Shown piece by piece: positions 41,171-49,235 of a stretch of DNA of 51,573 nt. The translations under genes and the position numbers were made by a program. The first letter of the stretch is position 1. Every line of letters begins with the position of its first letter. The stretch lies in contig JBQTHM010000025.1 in NCBI GenBank assembly GCA_052389895.1, positions 1 to 51,573 on the forward strand, read 5' to 3'. The DNA comes from CAVVXX01 sp052389895 (lineage in GTDB: Bacteria > Pseudomonadota > Alphaproteobacteria > Micropepsales > Micropepsaceae). The notes beneath the pieces are model-generated. The model searched no databases and was not told where the DNA came from. It saw only the letters and a program-made list of their open reading frames with translations.

Positions 41171-42135
41171 GCCGGACCCGTATGGTTAAATTGTTCCGCT
41201 TTGCGTGAGCGCCACGCGCTTATCGCGCCCGCGATGGCCTGTGCAATTTCCGACGTGGCATTTAAGGGGCGCGTAGGCCAGCTTTCAAGGCACGCGCGGA
41301 ACGGCCGCGCAAGGCCTTGCCTGTACACTTCGTCGAGAAATCGCCGAAAACGGGCCGAACCGCCCTTTATTTCGATGACTTGCACGGGCTTTCCCGTGGC
41401 GATCGCCTCGCTCACCATGTTAACGGAGTCGCAGGTGACGATCACCGCGTCCGCGTTTCCGAGATATCCGAAATAAGGATTCTCGCCCACGCCGTCCCAA
41501 ATCACCGATGGCACGTCCTTCGTGCATTCGCGAATGATCTGCGTTTGCTTCTCGCCTGTGCGGCGCGACGGCGTGATCATCAGCCCCGCGTTCTTCCTGC
41601 CCGTGGCTTCTGCCAGCATGTCGCCTATGCGGTGCGCCTCCGCCTCGTCCATTTCGTACACGGCGTTGGTTCCGCCGAGCAGCACGGCGACGCGCGGGCG
41701 TGGTAGATGAGACACGGAATCGCTCCAGCGCCTTCCTTCTTCAGCCAGCCGTTCCGGCGTCACGCGATGGGGCGAAAGCAGAGTGGAAAATACGTTTCTT
41801 CCCGTCAGCCGGTCATGCAGGGGCGCCCAGACAAAATCGAATTGCGCCGGCGAAATGCGCGGGTCCTGCAAGATTGCGACGAAGGTGTTGCCGTTGGCGA
41901 GTCTTCGTATTTTGCGCGCATAAGGAACAGTTTGCCGGCCCGAAGCGATGAGAAGCTCCGGCCATGGGGGCGCGATCTCGTCATTGGGAGCTGCAGGTCC
42001 CCAGGGCGCGAACCAGCGCCAGGGCGCCGGCGGCGTAACACTCTTGCGCTCCGGCACAACGCCCAGCGCCTCAGCCACGCCGAGCGTTTGGCTTTCGAAG
42101 CCAATCATGCGGTTCGTGAGAATCCAGGTCTTCAC
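41167..42135 (-). CDS. ELM1-like protein (GT-B-fold, nucleoside-diphosphate-epimerase-type)
   Basis: A 322-residue protein resembling the bacterial 'mitochondrial fission ELM1' family. It shows GFESQTLGVAEALG near the N-terminus, DPRISPAQFDFVWAPLHDRL, PRVAVLLGGTNAVYEMDEAE, MITPSRRTGEKQTQIIRE, and SVNMVSEAIATGKPVQVIEI, which is the arrangement of a two-domain GT-B glycosyltransferase fold. Bacterial ELM1 genes usually sit in lipopolysaccharide or envelope-glycan loci. GTG start at 42135. It is the first gene of a coupled three-gene operon, and Kdo hydroxylase lies just upstream beyond the Lrp gene, consistent with a role in surface glycans. Confidence 0.82.
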   Translation of the reverse strand: MKTWILTNRMIGFESQTLGVAEALGVVPERKSVTPPAPWRWFAPWGPAAPNDEIAPPWPELLIASGRQTVPYARKIRRLANGNTFVAILQDPRISPAQFDFVWAPLHDRLTGRNVFSTLLSPHRVTPERLAEEGRRWSDSVSHLPRPRVAVLLGGTNAVYEMDEAEAHRIGDMLAEATGRKNAGLMITPSRRTGEKQTQIIRECTKDVPSVIWDGVGENPYFGYLGNADAVIVTCDSVNMVSEAIATGKPVQVIEIKGGSARFRRFLDEVYRQGLARPFRACLESWPTRPLNATSEIAQAIAGAISAWRSRKAEQFNHTGPA

Positions 42136-42294
42136 GCGCTGCTCATTTTCTCAGGTGACCTTGGCACATGCCTCGTATTCGTGCGTCGCGGCGAATTATT
42201 ATTGCTGAATCCACGCCGGGAACGGAGTAGTAGTTGGTTCAAGCCGGGCCGTCAGCCAGTCCACGCAGGGCAGGGACCAAGAGACGCAATCCCA

Positions 42295-42774
42295 ATGAAG
42301 CAGGTCCAACTCGATTCCATCGACCGGCAGATCCTGAACGGGCTCCAGGCCGACGGGCGCATCACGAATGTCGAGCTGTCGCGGCGAGTGAAAATCACGG
42401 CGCCACCTTGCCTGCGCCGCGTGCGCGCGCTTGAAAAGGCGGGTTACATTCGCGGCTACCATGCCGACCTCAACGCCAAGTCGTTGGGCTTCGAGCTTAC
42501 CGCCTTTGCATTCGTGGGGCTCTCGAGCCAGGCCGAGGCCGATCTCAGGGCCTTCGAGGACCAGATCATATCCTGGCCCATCGTGCGCGAGTGCTACATG
42601 CTTTCTGGCGCGGTGGATTTTCTTCTCAAATGCGTTGCGCACGACTTGACCGAGTTTCAGACCTTCATCACGGACAAACTGACGGCGGCAAAAAACGTGG
42701 CCAGCGTGAAAACAGCGCTCGCCATACGCCCATCGAAATACGAGTTTGGCATTCCCCTCGAAGGCTTCGTTTGA
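42295..42774 (+). CDS. Lrp/AsnC-family transcriptional regulator
   Basis: A 159-residue regulator with the AsnC helix-turn-helix at 8-60 (LDSIDRQILNGLQADGRITN, SRRVKITAPPCLRRVRALE) and a C-terminal RAM ligand domain (70-150: LTAFAFVGLSSQAEADLRAF, CYMLSGAVDFLLKCVAHDLT). Such proteins sense amino acids and act as dimers and octamers. The amino-acid-catabolism genes in the right part of the window would suit as targets, but no link is shown. It is divergent from the ELM1 gene, and its stop abuts that of the convergent Kdo hydroxylase without a gap. Confidence 0.92.
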   Translation: MKQVQLDSIDRQILNGLQADGRITNVELSRRVKITAPPCLRRVRALEKAGYIRGYHADLNAKSLGFELTAFAFVGLSSQAEADLRAFEDQIISWPIVRECYMLSGAVDFLLKCVAHDLTEFQTFITDKLTAAKNVASVKTALAIRPSKYEFGIPLEGFV

Positions 42775-43680
42775 TCAAACCAGCGGCTGCGCCCTGAGCC
42801 GTTCCAGCACACGCAGCGGTGCGCGCCCCTCGTGCTCCATTGCGCTTACGGGAAGATAAAACGTCTGCTCGAAAAGGTGCTGCCCACCCATTGCCGCATG
42901 CGACGTCATGTCCGTGAAGACGACCCAGGTTGCGCCCGGCGGAAACCGGAATGCGTTCTGCACGGCAGACTTCTGATAAGCCACGTCAGCCTTCATTGCG
43001 TCGTGCAACTTCAGCATTAAGTGGTCATATGCGGTGCGTTTCCCGCGCGTCATGCCTACTTTTTTCATGACCCACGCGCTGCCCGGCACCTGATTGCGCA
43101 GTTTGGACGCATACCGCGTTGCTACGGTTTCGAACGGCTCGCCCAGGCGCCAGTCGCGCGTTTTGCCCTCCGGATTCACATTCGTAAAGACGCGCAGAAT
43201 TCGCCGGTTCGCCATGGGTGTGGAGGGAAAGGCGTCGATGTGAAGCCGCGTGTCATCCTTTCGTGACGAGATAGGGCGGCCTTTGATTTCCACGGGACGG
43301 AAACTGGTGCGTCCTGGCTCCAGGCTTCCGGTATAACGCGGCAAAAGAGCCTCCACCAGCTTGCGCGAATATTCGTAATAGCGTCGCAACATCGCCCGGA
43401 TAGCGGTCAAATCCGCTTCGCAGGCAGTGGCGCCCTTGAGCTTGTCCGCCTTGGGATCGTAGCTCACGTTTTTCGCGTGCGAGTTGGCGATGGTCGGCGT
43501 GAGCAAACGTTCCTCACTGCGCGACAATTCGAACGCAAGTCGGGGGAGATAGAGGACCTTGCCGGATTCGAGCGCGTCGACAGCGGACGAACGCATGTTC
43601 GTGCTGACCGGACCCGCCCAAGAGATGGCGTCGAGCGACTCTATCACGTGCGAAATGTCACGGGCTCGGGTGCTGCTCAC
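42775..43680 (-). CDS. kdoO: Kdo hydroxylase (3-deoxy-D-manno-octulosonic acid hydroxylase)
   Basis: The 301-residue protein matches KdoO, a non-heme iron, 2-oxoglutarate-dependent enzyme that turns a Kdo of lipid A-Kdo2 into Ko (D-glycero-D-talo-octulosonate). Signatures: KNVSYDPKADKLKG, RLHIDAFPSTPMANRRILRV (iron ligands H147 and D149), LMLKLHDAMKADVAYQKS and FTDMTSHAAMGGQHLFEQTF. Length is as expected. The start codon is GTG with a poor ribosome site; a nearby internal start is possible. Its presence means this strain probably hydroxylates its inner-core LPS. Confidence 0.88.
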   Translation of the reverse strand: MSSTRARDISHVIESLDAISWAGPVSTNMRSSAVDALESGKVLYLPRLAFELSRSEERLLTPTIANSHAKNVSYDPKADKLKGATACEADLTAIRAMLRRYYEYSRKLVEALLPRYTGSLEPGRTSFRPVEIKGRPISSRKDDTRLHIDAFPSTPMANRRILRVFTNVNPEGKTRDWRLGEPFETVATRYASKLRNQVPGSAWVMKKVGMTRGKRTAYDHLMLKLHDAMKADVAYQKSAVQNAFRFPPGATWVVFTDMTSHAAMGGQHLFEQTFYLPVSAMEHEGRAPLRVLERLRAQPLV

Positions 43681-43741
43681 GGCTTAACCAAACGGCGGGA
43701 TCGCGCTTTCGCAAGTTAGCGGGGCTGGCGGTTGCACGCAA

Positions 43742-44380
43742 TTATTCCGCATCCGGCTGTTTTGATGGGTGCGCGTCGGCAAATGCGGCCAGGCGATTGC
43801 AGCTTTCGACCACCGTCCGGATTTCCGGATACGCAGAGATGTCGAACTTGAAGCGCTCGGCGGAAAAAACTTGCGGCACCAGATAGGCGTCCGCGATCGT
43901 GGGCGCCGGGCCGAAGCTGAAGCCATTCCTGCCTTTGTCCGCCGCTATAAGCCGCTCGTAGGCATCGAAGCCGGCCTTCAGCCAGTTCCCTGCCCATTTG
44001 ATGACGCCGTCCGAATGCTGGCCGAATTCCTCGCGCAGGTAATTGAGCACGCGAAGATTATTGAGTGGATGCATGTCGCAGCCGACAATGGCCGCCAATG
44101 CTCGCACATGCGCGCGGTCCGCCGGATCCTTCGGCAGAAGGGGCGGGTCGGGATACGTCTCTTCCAGATATTCGATGATGGCCGGCGACTGCGCGATGCG
44201 CACGCCATCAATCTCCAGCACTGGAACGGCGTGCATAGGATTGATGGTGTCGAATTCGGCCGAGTGCTGTGCGCCTTTGAGCAGGCTTACCGGCACATAT
44301 TCGTATTTCAGCCCTTTCAGGTTGAGAACGATGCGCGTGCGGTAAGACGTGCCGCTGCGGAAATAATTGTAGAGTTTCAT
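43742..44380 (-). CDS. maiA: Maleylacetoacetate isomerase (zeta-class GST)
   Basis: A 212-residue glutathione transferase fold. The N-terminal YNYFRSGTSYRTRIVLNLKG holds the S-x-C/T-S-x-R glutathione site of the zeta class, followed by MHAVPVLEIDGVRIAQSPAI and IEYLEETYPDPPLLPKDP; the C-terminal helical domain has CDMHPLNNLRVLNYL. It isomerises maleylacetoacetate to fumarylacetoacetate in tyrosine and phenylalanine breakdown. The homogentisate dioxygenase gene lies 0.9 kb away on the other strand. The fumarylacetoacetase gene is not in the window. The frame upstream of 44380 is open but outside the family. Confidence 0.93.
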   Translation of the reverse strand: MKLYNYFRSGTSYRTRIVLNLKGLKYEYVPVSLLKGAQHSAEFDTINPMHAVPVLEIDGVRIAQSPAIIEYLEETYPDPPLLPKDPADRAHVRALAAIVGCDMHPLNNLRVLNYLREEFGQHSDGVIKWAGNWLKAGFDAYERLIAADKGRNGFSFGPAPTIADAYLVPQVFSAERFKFDISAYPEIRTVVESCNRLAAFADAHPSKQPDAE

Positions 44381-44401
44381 GGTCCGGGCCTCCGCCAAAG
44401 C

Positions 44402-44437
44402 AAACGGCGCCAGCAATGTTGCATGCCGGCGCCGTTT
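44402..44437 (-). terminator. Intrinsic terminator after the peroxiredoxin gene
   Basis: AAACGGCGCC (44402-44411) and GGCGCCGTTT (44428-44437) form a perfect 10-bp inverted repeat around a 16-base loop. On the minus strand a T-rich tail (GTTTGCTTT) follows. It lies 31 bases beyond the peroxiredoxin stop, between it and the maiA start, so it should end the peroxiredoxin transcript. It means maiA needs its own promoter or read-through. Confidence 0.7.
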
Positions 44438-44467
44438 CATCACGTCATGACGGCTGGGATGAATCGT

Positions 44468-45127
44468 TCACCGCGGCTGCGGCACGATGCGGATATAGGG
44501 CTTGGGCTCCTTCCAGCCGCTGGGCCAAATCTTTTTCGCATCGTCATTGCTGACCGAACCCGCAATGATCACGTCGTCGCCATGCTTCCAGTTCACCGGC
44601 GTCGCCACCTTGTGCTTGGCCGTAAGCTGCATGGAGTCGATGACGCGCAGCACCTCGTCAAAGTTGCGCCCCGTCGTCATCGGGTAAACAAGAATGAGTT
44701 TGATCTTCTTGTCCGGACCGATGACGAAAACGTTGCGCACGGTCTGGTTGTCGGCGGGCGTGCGCTTCGCGGGATCGCCCGACACCGCGGCCGGCAACAT
44801 CCCGTAGAGCTTCGATACGTTGTAATCGGCATCGCTGATCATCGGGTAATTGGGCGCGTGACCTTGCGTCTCTTCAATGTCCTTTGCCCAGCCCGAATGC
44901 TTGTCGAGCGGATCAACCGACAGGCCGACGATTTTCACGCCGCGCTTGTCGAATTCAGGCTTGATCTTCGCCATGTAGCCGAGCTCGGTCGTGCATACGG
45001 GTGTGAAATCCTTGGGGTGCGAAAACAGCACGGCCCATTTGTCGCCGATCCAGTCGTGAAAGCGGATGCGGCCTTCGGTGGTCTCTGCGGTGAAATCGGG
45101 GGCGGTGTCGCCAAGGGATAAGGTCAT
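44468..45127 (-). CDS. 1-Cys peroxiredoxin (Prx6 type)
   Basis: A 219-residue peroxiredoxin. The peroxidatic Cys is C45 in SHPKDFTPVCTTELG; the family residues in GLSVDPLDKHSGWAKDIEE, DADYNVSKLYGML and RNVFVIGPDKKIKLILVYPM are all there, and the C-terminal VATPVNWKHGDDVII extension of the Prx6 group is present. No resolving Cys is seen. It removes hydrogen or organic peroxides in the cytoplasm. ATG at 45127 follows GGAG; the upstream open frame is not used. It shares a short control region with the divergent hmgA gene. Confidence 0.95.
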   Translation of the reverse strand: MTLSLGDTAPDFTAETTEGRIRFHDWIGDKWAVLFSHPKDFTPVCTTELGYMAKIKPEFDKRGVKIVGLSVDPLDKHSGWAKDIEETQGHAPNYPMISDADYNVSKLYGMLPAAVSGDPAKRTPADNQTVRNVFVIGPDKKIKLILVYPMTTGRNFDEVLRVIDSMQLTAKHKVATPVNWKHGDDVIIAGSVSNDDAKKIWPSGWKEPKPYIRIVPQPR

Positions 45128-45187
45128 GGGAGGCTCCATTTCTGCGGGCTGCAAAGGCCCGTTCCGGACTGACAAAGATTGGGTTTA

Positions 45188-45218
45188 AGGGGGTTATATA
45201 TACACCCCCTGCTATAAT
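45188..45218 (+). promoter_or_regulatory. Operator-like dyad and -10 box between prx and hmgA
   Basis: AGGGGGT (45188-45194) and ACCCCCT (45204-45210) form a perfect 7-bp inverted repeat around a nine-base AT-only-plus-C spacer (tatatatac). Three bases further is TATAAT (45213-45218), an ideal -10 box pointing to hmgA. A good -35 is not seen, which fits an activator-dependent promoter. The same dyad lies in front of the divergent peroxiredoxin gene. Confidence 0.6.
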
Positions 45219-45293
45219 GCCTATGGACTGGTTGGCGCAGGGGCAGCGGGCTATTTATCCTGTGCTGGCAGGGAGATGCGGGGAAGGAACGTG

Positions 45294-46646
45294 ATGGCTG
45301 ACACTTTGACGCCTGCAACGGGCCGCGCGGCCAAGGGTGCGTCCGCCCGGAGTGAGGCCTTGGCGCGCGGTTACAATTCCGGCTTCGGCAATGAATTCGC
45401 CACCGAAGCCGTGCCGGGCGCATTGCCGGCAGGGCAGAACTCGCCGCAGAAGGCGCCGCTCGGTCTCTACGCGGAACAGATTTCGGGAACAGCATTCACT
45501 GCGCCGCGCGGGGTCAATCGTCGTTCCTGGCTGTATCGCATGCGGCCTACGGCGAACCATCCGGCCTACGAACCGCATGCCCAAGGTATGCTGCGCAGCG
45601 GGCCGTTCGACGAAGTGCTGGCCACGCCCAATCGCTTACGCTGGGATCCGCCTGCCATTCCCGAGAAGCCAACGGATTTCGTCGACGGGCTTCTCACCAT
45701 GGGCGGCAACGGCGACGCCGCGCACTTCATGGGTTGCGCCGCGCATTACTACCTCGCCAACAAGTCCATGGCGGATCGCGTGTTCTACAACGCGGATGGC
45801 GAGCTGCTGATCGTGCCGCAACAGGGGCGTGTGCGCTTCGTCACCGAGCTTGGCGTGATCGAGGCCGAGCCGCTGGAGGTCGTCGTCATCCAGCGCGGCA
45901 TTCGCTTCCGCGTCGAGCTGATGGACAAGACCGCGCGCGGCTATATCTGCGAAAATTACGGACCGCTATTGCGTCTGCCGGAGCTTGGCCCCATCGGTGC
46001 CAATGGCTTGGCGAATGCGCGCGATTTTCTCACGCCATTTGCCTGGTACGAAGATGTCGAGCGCCCCATTCAGGTGGTGCAGAAGTTCCAGGGCAGGTTG
46101 TGGTCGACGACATTCGACCATTCGCCGCTCGATGTCGTGGCTTGGCACGGCAATTACGCGCCCTACAAATACGATTTGCGCAAATTCAATGTGATCGGCT
46201 CGATCAGCTACGACCATCCCGATCCCAGCATCTTCACCGTGCTCACATCGCCGTCGGAAAATCCCGGCACGGCAAATGTAGACTTCGTCGTATTTGCGCC
46301 GCGCTGGCTGGTGGCCGAACACACTTTCCGCCCGCCTTGGTTCCACCGCAACACGATGAACGAGTACATGGGCCTGATTTACGGTGAGTACGACGCCAAG
46401 GCGGAAGGATTTCTGCCGGGTGGCGCTAGCCTGCACAACTGCATGGCAGGCCACGGGCCCGATCTCGAAACCTGGGAAAAGGCCACCAAGGCCGATCTCA
46501 AACCGCAGAAGGTGGACAAGACCATGGCGTTCATGTTCGAGACGCTCTGGGTCATCCGCCCCACGCGCCACGCCATGGAAACGCCCCTCATGCAGCACGA
46601 TTACGACGACGTATGGGCCAAGTTTCCCAAGAACTTCAAAGCGTAA
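45294..46646 (+). CDS. hmgA: Homogentisate 1,2-dioxygenase
   Basis: A 450-residue Fe(II) ring-cleaving dioxygenase of the cupin type, converting homogentisate to maleylacetoacetate. Clear family runs: YNSGFGNEFATEAVPGALP, RRSWLYRMRPTANHPAY, PFAWYEDVERP, DVVAWHGNYAPYKYDLRKF and PPWFHRNTMNEYMGLIYGEY, the last with the metal-binding His and Glu; a later metal His is in GASLHNCMAGHGPD. ATG at 45294 is preceded by GGAAGGAA; a 45276 ATG in the same frame is less well placed. The maiA gene, its next pathway step, is nearby. Control probably involves the dyad at 45188-45210. Confidence 0.97.
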   Translation: MADTLTPATGRAAKGASARSEALARGYNSGFGNEFATEAVPGALPAGQNSPQKAPLGLYAEQISGTAFTAPRGVNRRSWLYRMRPTANHPAYEPHAQGMLRSGPFDEVLATPNRLRWDPPAIPEKPTDFVDGLLTMGGNGDAAHFMGCAAHYYLANKSMADRVFYNADGELLIVPQQGRVRFVTELGVIEAEPLEVVVIQRGIRFRVELMDKTARGYICENYGPLLRLPELGPIGANGLANARDFLTPFAWYEDVERPIQVVQKFQGRLWSTTFDHSPLDVVAWHGNYAPYKYDLRKFNVIGSISYDHPDPSIFTVLTSPSENPGTANVDFVVFAPRWLVAEHTFRPPWFHRNTMNEYMGLIYGEYDAKAEGFLPGGASLHNCMAGHGPDLETWEKATKADLKPQKVDKTMAFMFETLWVIRPTRHAMETPLMQHDYDDVWAKFPKNFKA

Positions 46647-46672
46647 GTGCCGCGTAAAAGGGGGTAGGTGTC

Positions 46673-47854
46673 ATGAACGACGTGACCGGCAGGAAGCCAA
46701 CGCACGGCGTCAAGGCACAGAAGCCCGAAACGGTCGCGGCGCAGGGGCTGGGCTGGATTGACGAAAAGTCCCGCGGGCTGGTGCCCGGCGTGCAGGTCGC
46801 AACCACATACGTCCGCAATCCCGACAACACCTATGTCGACAACCGCACCTATTCGCGCACCAGCCACACGGGTTGTCTTCAGCCCGAAGCCATCCTGAAG
46901 GAGCTGGAACGGGGCGCGGCCGCAATGCTCTTTTCCTCCGGCATGGCGGCGGCGACGGCGTGCTTCCTCGCGCTCAGGCCCGGCGACCACGTGGTGGCGC
47001 CCAAGATCATCTATTTCGAGCTGCGCAAGTGGCTGACCGACGCAGCGACGCAATGGGGCCTGAACATTGACCTTGTGGACATGTCGAATCTCGACGAGCT
47101 CAGGCGCGCGGTGAAGCCGGGCAAGACGAAGCTGGTCTGGGCTGAGACGCCGGCCAATCCGCTGTGGGACATTACCGACATCGCGGGCGCGGCCGAAATC
47201 GCGCACGCGGCCGGCGCGCGCTTCGCGGTGGATTCCACCATCGCTTCGCCCGTGCTCACGCGGCCGCTCGCGCTTGGCGCCGACATCGTCATGCACTCGG
47301 CGACGAAATACTTGAACGGCCATTCCGACGTGCTGGCGGGCGTCCTCGTCACCAAAGCGGAAGACGAATACTGGGAGCGCATTAGAACTGTGCGCACGCA
47401 AGTGGGTGGTGTACTGGGCGGCTTCGAGGCATGGCTGCTGGTGCGAGGGCTGCGCACGCTTTACCCGCGGGTGAAGACGCAGGTGGCGAACGCGCAAGCT
47501 TTGGCCGAACGCTTCGCCAAGCATCCAAACATCGTGAAAGTGCTTTATCCGGGCCTGCCCGATTTTCCCGGACACGCCGTCGCCAAGCGCCAGATGCAAG
47601 GCGGCTTTGGCGGCATGATGTCCATTCGCGTGAAGGGCGGCGAGGCGGCGGCGGTGAAAACGGCCGCGAACGTCAAAATCTGGAAACGCGCCACATCATT
47701 GGGCAGCGTCGAAAGCCTGATCGAACATCGCGCATCGCTGGAGGGCCCCGGCACACCGGTGCCCGCCGATCTGCTGCGCCTTTCCGTCGGCATCGAAGAC
47801 GCGGACGACCTCTACGACGACATGGACCAGGCGCTGGCGGCAGCGCATCGCTAG
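46673..47854 (+). CDS. Cystathionine beta-lyase-like PLP enzyme (Cys/Met metabolism family)
   Basis: A 393-residue gamma-family PLP enzyme. It has TYVRNPDNTYVDNRTYSRTS, ELERGAAAMLFSSGMAAATA (PLP phosphate loop), ETPANPLWDITDIA, VDSTIASPVLTRPLALGADI and HSATKYLNGHSDVLAG with the Schiff-base lysine at about 208, then LGSVESLIEHRAS near the end. Members include cystathionine beta-lyase, gamma-lyase and gamma-synthase; the sequence alone does not separate them, though the SLGSVESLIEHRA type is common in alphaproteobacterial cystathionine beta-lyase annotations. It follows hmgA by 26 bases and may be co-transcribed. Confidence 0.85.
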   Translation: MNDVTGRKPTHGVKAQKPETVAAQGLGWIDEKSRGLVPGVQVATTYVRNPDNTYVDNRTYSRTSHTGCLQPEAILKELERGAAAMLFSSGMAAATACFLALRPGDHVVAPKIIYFELRKWLTDAATQWGLNIDLVDMSNLDELRRAVKPGKTKLVWAETPANPLWDITDIAGAAEIAHAAGARFAVDSTIASPVLTRPLALGADIVMHSATKYLNGHSDVLAGVLVTKAEDEYWERIRTVRTQVGGVLGGFEAWLLVRGLRTLYPRVKTQVANAQALAERFAKHPNIVKVLYPGLPDFPGHAVAKRQMQGGFGGMMSIRVKGGEAAAVKTAANVKIWKRATSLGSVESLIEHRASLEGPGTPVPADLLRLSVGIEDADDLYDDMDQALAAAHR

Positions 47855-47938
47855 CTGACATTTTCAGACGCCTTGGTCAGCGCCAAAAACAACAATCTTC
47901 CTTTGGGAACTGGCGCTTAGTGCTTTCCTGTCCGTACT

Positions 47939-49234
47939 ATGGCGTTAACCGCTAATCCTCTAGTCTCCGGCCCGCTGGAGAGCCCCTTGAACGACACGCC
48001 CCGGAAAAACCGCCCGCCGCTGTCGCTGCATGTGCCCGAGCCCAAATGCCGCCCGGGCGACAAGCCCGATTTCAGCTACATCAAGGTGCCAGCTGCAGGC
48101 CGGCAGCGCCGCCCCGAGATTCGCGTGGGCGCACACGAAATCCGTGATCTCGCCGAAACCATCATCCGCGTGCTCGGCGACGACAACAAAGCGGTGGGGC
48201 CCTGGGACCCCAAGCTCGACGCGGAAACGCTGCGCCGCGCGCTCAAGCACATGATCCTCACGCGCGCCTTCGACGATCGCATGTTCCGCGCCCAGCGCCA
48301 GGGTAAGACGTCCTTCTATATGAAATGCACCGGCGAAGAGGCCACCTGCATCGCGCAAACCTACGCTCTCGAACGCGACGACATGGTTTTCCCATCTTAC
48401 CGCCAACAAGGCATGCTGGTCGCGCGCGGCTATCCGCTGCTCGACATGATGTGCCAGATCTATTCCAACGCGCGCGACCCGGTGAAGGGCCGTCAGCTTC
48501 CCATCATGTATTCCGCGCGCGACCACGGCTTCTTCACGGTGTCGGGCAATCTTGCCACGCAATTTCCCCAGGCTGTCGGCTGGGCGATGGCGTCGGCCTA
48601 CAAAGGTTCAGACAGCATCGCGAGCGCGTGGATCGGAGAAGGGGCGACCGCCGAAGGCGATTTTCATTGTGCGCTGACATTCGCCGCCGTCTATCGCGCG
48701 CCGGTCATTCTCAACATCGTCAACAACCAGTGGGCGATCTCGACCTATCATGGCATCGCTGGCGGCGAGGAGGCGACCTTTGCCGCACGCGGCATCGGGT
48801 ATGGGCTGCCATCATTGCGTGTGGACGGCAACGATTTCCTCGCTGTCTATGCCGTGTCGCACTGGGCGGCCGCGCGCGCCCGCGCGAATTTGGGCGCAAC
48901 CGTGATCGAGCATTTCACCTATCGCGCCGAAGGCCATTCGACCAGCGACGATCCTGCGCGCTACCGCCCCGCCGACGAGAGCAAAGCCTGGCCGCTGGGC
49001 GATCCGATTGCGCGGCTGAAAAACCATCTCATCGCGCTGAAAGAATGGTCGGACGAAAAACATCTCGCCGCCGAAAAAGAGGCGATCGAGCAGGTCGCAG
49101 CCGCCAACAAGGAAGCGGAAGCGATCGGTACGCTGAAGGGCGGCGAGAAGCCAAACCTCAAGGCCATGTTCGAGGACGTCTACAAGGACATGCCCTGGCA
49201 CATCCGCCGCCAGCGCCAGGAGACGGGGATCTGA
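47939..49234 (+). CDS. bkdA1: Branched-chain 2-oxo acid dehydrogenase E1, alpha subunit
   Basis: A 431-residue thiamine-diphosphate subunit that decarboxylates the 2-oxo acids of valine, isoleucine and leucine. It shows RAFDDRMFRAQRQGKTSFYM, CTGEEATCIAQTYALERDD, the ThDP motif IGEGATAEGDFHCALTFAAV with VNNQWAIST, and HFTYRAEGHSTSDDPARYRP. The ATG at 47939 has no ribosome site; a TTG at 47987 follows GGAGAG and would give a 415-residue protein starting NDTPRKNRPPLSL, which is more like relatives, so the true start may be there. One base separates it from the beta-subunit gene. Confidence 0.93.
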   Translation: MALTANPLVSGPLESPLNDTPRKNRPPLSLHVPEPKCRPGDKPDFSYIKVPAAGRQRRPEIRVGAHEIRDLAETIIRVLGDDNKAVGPWDPKLDAETLRRALKHMILTRAFDDRMFRAQRQGKTSFYMKCTGEEATCIAQTYALERDDMVFPSYRQQGMLVARGYPLLDMMCQIYSNARDPVKGRQLPIMYSARDHGFFTVSGNLATQFPQAVGWAMASAYKGSDSIASAWIGEGATAEGDFHCALTFAAVYRAPVILNIVNNQWAISTYHGIAGGEEATFAARGIGYGLPSLRVDGNDFLAVYAVSHWAAARARANLGATVIEHFTYRAEGHSTSDDPARYRPADESKAWPLGDPIARLKNHLIALKEWSDEKHLAAEKEAIEQVAAANKEAEAIGTLKGGEKPNLKAMFEDVYKDMPWHIRRQRQETGI

Positions 49235-49235
49235 C

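Noticed and set aside
43769..45121. A 450-codon plus-strand open frame opposite maiA and the peroxiredoxin
   Set aside because: It is the antisense shadow of two well-identified genes and spans the terminator between them; composition is Arg/His-rich as expected for a complement frame of GC-rich genes.
46601..47599. A 332-codon minus-strand open frame over hmgA's end and the cystathionine-lyase-like gene
   Set aside because: The plus strand carries strong family motifs throughout; the minus frame has no recognisable domain.
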